This document shows positions 23,351 to 24,052 of a stretch of DNA of 24,052 nt, piece after piece (the stretch's first letter is position 1; each line of letters starts with the position of its first letter). This stretch comes from Bacteroidales bacterium (GTDB lineage: Bacteria > Bacteroidota > Bacteroidia > Bacteroidales > UBA12077), in the NCBI GenBank assembly GCA_003446015.1, contig DMBU01000136.1, positions 694 to 24,745 on the forward strand, in the 5' to 3' direction. A program made the position numbers and the translations under genes. Under the pieces are notes generated by a model, which was given only the letters and a program-made list of their open reading frames with translations, did not search any database and was not told the origin of the DNA.

Positions 23351-24052
23351 ATGGATTTCACCATAAAACAATACAAACTTCTTTTAAATGCTTTAGTCGC
23401 TCAAGGCTATACCTTTCAGAGCTTTGCGGATTTTATTAAAACAAAACATACGCAGCCCACTTTCTCCCAATCTCCAAGTCCCTCCGTCTCTAAGTCTCCC
23501 CTTCTTTACACTGAGCGAAGCCGAACTTGCACTGAGCGAAGTCGAAGTGTCATTCTCCGCCACGATGTAGAAGCCCATTATGAACGGGCACTTAAGTTTG
23601 CAGAGATACAGCACGCTTTGGGAATTCATGGAACCTATTATTTCCGTATTCTTCCAAAGAGCTTCAAGCCGGAAATAGTTAAAAAGATAGCAGATTTAGG
23701 TCACGAAATTGGTTACCACTACGATGATTTGGCTGTTTGTAAAGGAGATTATCCAAAAGCCTTTGAACGTTTTCAGAAAAACCTGCACATTTTACGCACC
23801 TTAGCTCCGGTACAAACCATTTGTATGGACGGCTCACCACTTTCAAAATTCGATAACAAACACCTCTGGCAAAAATACGATTACAAAAGCCTCGGCATTT
23901 TGGGTGAACCTTATTTAGACATCGATTTCAACAAAGTCTTCTACCTCACCGATACCGGCCGCCGCTGGGATGGTTGGAAAACGAGTGTGCGCGATAAAGT
24001 GCCTCAGCAAGAAGAATGGAATAAAAAGGGTTTGGTTTTTCATTCTACTCAG
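23351..24052 (+). CDS. Polysaccharide deacetylase-like protein, truncated by window end, with an in-frame repeat insertion
   Basis: The frame opens at ATG 23351 (MDFTIKQYKLLLNALVAQGY) and stays open for 234 codons to the last base. After an N-terminal YTFQSFADFI segment comes ILRHDVEAHYERALKFAEI with the deacetylase motif-1 HDV, then GTYYFRILP and GHEIGYHYDDLA (motif-2-like histidines). Between them lies a Ser/Pro/Arg-rich stretch of about 30 residues (SPSPSVSKSP and two TERSR units) encoded by repeats at 23463-23550. Homologues usually pass almost directly from the FADF region to the LRHDV strand. The rest of the protein is beyond the window. It probably acts on a sugar of the same polysaccharide. 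Confidence 0.82.
   Translation, partial: MDFTIKQYKLLLNALVAQGYTFQSFADFIKTKHTQPTFSQSPSPSVSKSPLLYTERSRTCTERSRSVILRHDVEAHYERALKFAEIQHALGIHGTYYFRILPKSFKPEIVKKIADLGHEIGYHYDDLAVCKGDYPKAFERFQKNLHILRTLAPVQTICMDGSPLSKFDNKHLWQKYDYKSLGILGEPYLDIDFNKVFYLTDTGRRWDGWKTSVRDKVPQQEEWNKKGLVFHSTQ
23463..23501 (+). repeat. TCTCCAAGTCYC-type low-complexity repeat inside the last gene
   Basis: The run TCTCCCAATCTCCAAGTCCC continues with CTCCGTCTCTAAGTCTCCCC, an approximately 10-base periodic repeat. It encodes Ser and Pro alternating with Lys and Gln and keeps the frame. Confidence 0.6.
23509..23550 (+). repeat. Tandem 21-base repeat with TGAGCGAAGYCGAA core inside the last gene
   Basis: Two consecutive 21-base units start CACTGAGCGAAGCCGAA (23509) and CACTGAGCGAAGTCGAA (23530), encoding TERSRTC and TERSRSV. 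The same core occurs inside the CapG gene at 12253-12272. The unit length is a multiple of three, so the frame is kept. Confidence 0.8.

Overview
The window is part of an O-antigen or capsule biosynthesis locus from a member of the Bacteroidota, probably a Bacteroidales/Marinilabiliales-like lineage. This rests on the low-GC coding sequence, weak ribosome-binding sites, and short dispersed repeats typical of the phylum (for example the TGAGCGAAGTCGAAG motif). Every real gene I can support is on the + strand, mostly overlapping or closely spaced, so it reads as one long operon-like run. Both ends of the window cut through genes. There are no RNA genes, CRISPR arrays or complete insertion sequences, and no gene-free stretch above 300 bases.

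Layout. (1) 1-2824: the tail of an unidentified gene, then a dTDP-3-amino-3,6-dideoxyhexose module: two tandem FdtA/QdtA-type ketoisomerases, a hexapeptide N-acyltransferase and a PLP aminotransferase (Fuc3NAc or Qui3NAc type). (2) 2827-8520: export and assembly: Wzx flippase, GT2 glycosyltransferase, O-acetyltransferase-like protein, GT4 glycosyltransferase, Wzy-like polymerase. (3) 8553-12653: the three-enzyme UDP-L-FucNAc module (CapE/FnlA, CapF/FnlB, CapG/FnlC). It is interrupted by a GxxExxY PD-(D/E)XK-like gene and carries five copies of a 39-40 base double-hairpin repeat. (4) 12714-17365: a GT-B glycosyltransferase, a CapA-type metallophosphatase-like protein, a CapK/PaaK-like adenylate-forming enzyme and a methyltransferase. 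(5) 17399-22217: an acetamidino-sugar module: a decayed WbpG fragment, an intact WbpG-like amidotransferase, then a deacetylase, a MaoC hydratase, a hexapeptide acyltransferase, and the HisH-like and HisF-like ammonia-supplying partners. (6) 22217-24052: a DUF354 GT-B-like protein and a second polysaccharide-deacetylase-like gene that runs off the end.

Together the genes would make activated rare sugars (a 3-acylamino-3,6-dideoxyhexose, L-FucNAc, probably an acetamidino sugar), assemble a repeat unit, flip it and polymerise it. CapK, MaoC and three hexapeptide acyltransferases suggest an unusual acyl decoration, but that is inference.

The most unusual aspect is genome structure. Several unrelated repeat families sit inside coding sequences without breaking frame, adding residues to the aminotransferase, CapF, CapG (three times) and the last deacetylase. 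The GxxExxY gene is bracketed by the double-hairpin repeat, like a small mobile unit. Two intergenic spacers hold vestiges of gene 5' ends directly upstream of the intact homologue: a capG-start/capF-end chimera at 11282-11350 and a wbpG 5' fragment at 17399-17530. These look like scars of module duplication or replacement.
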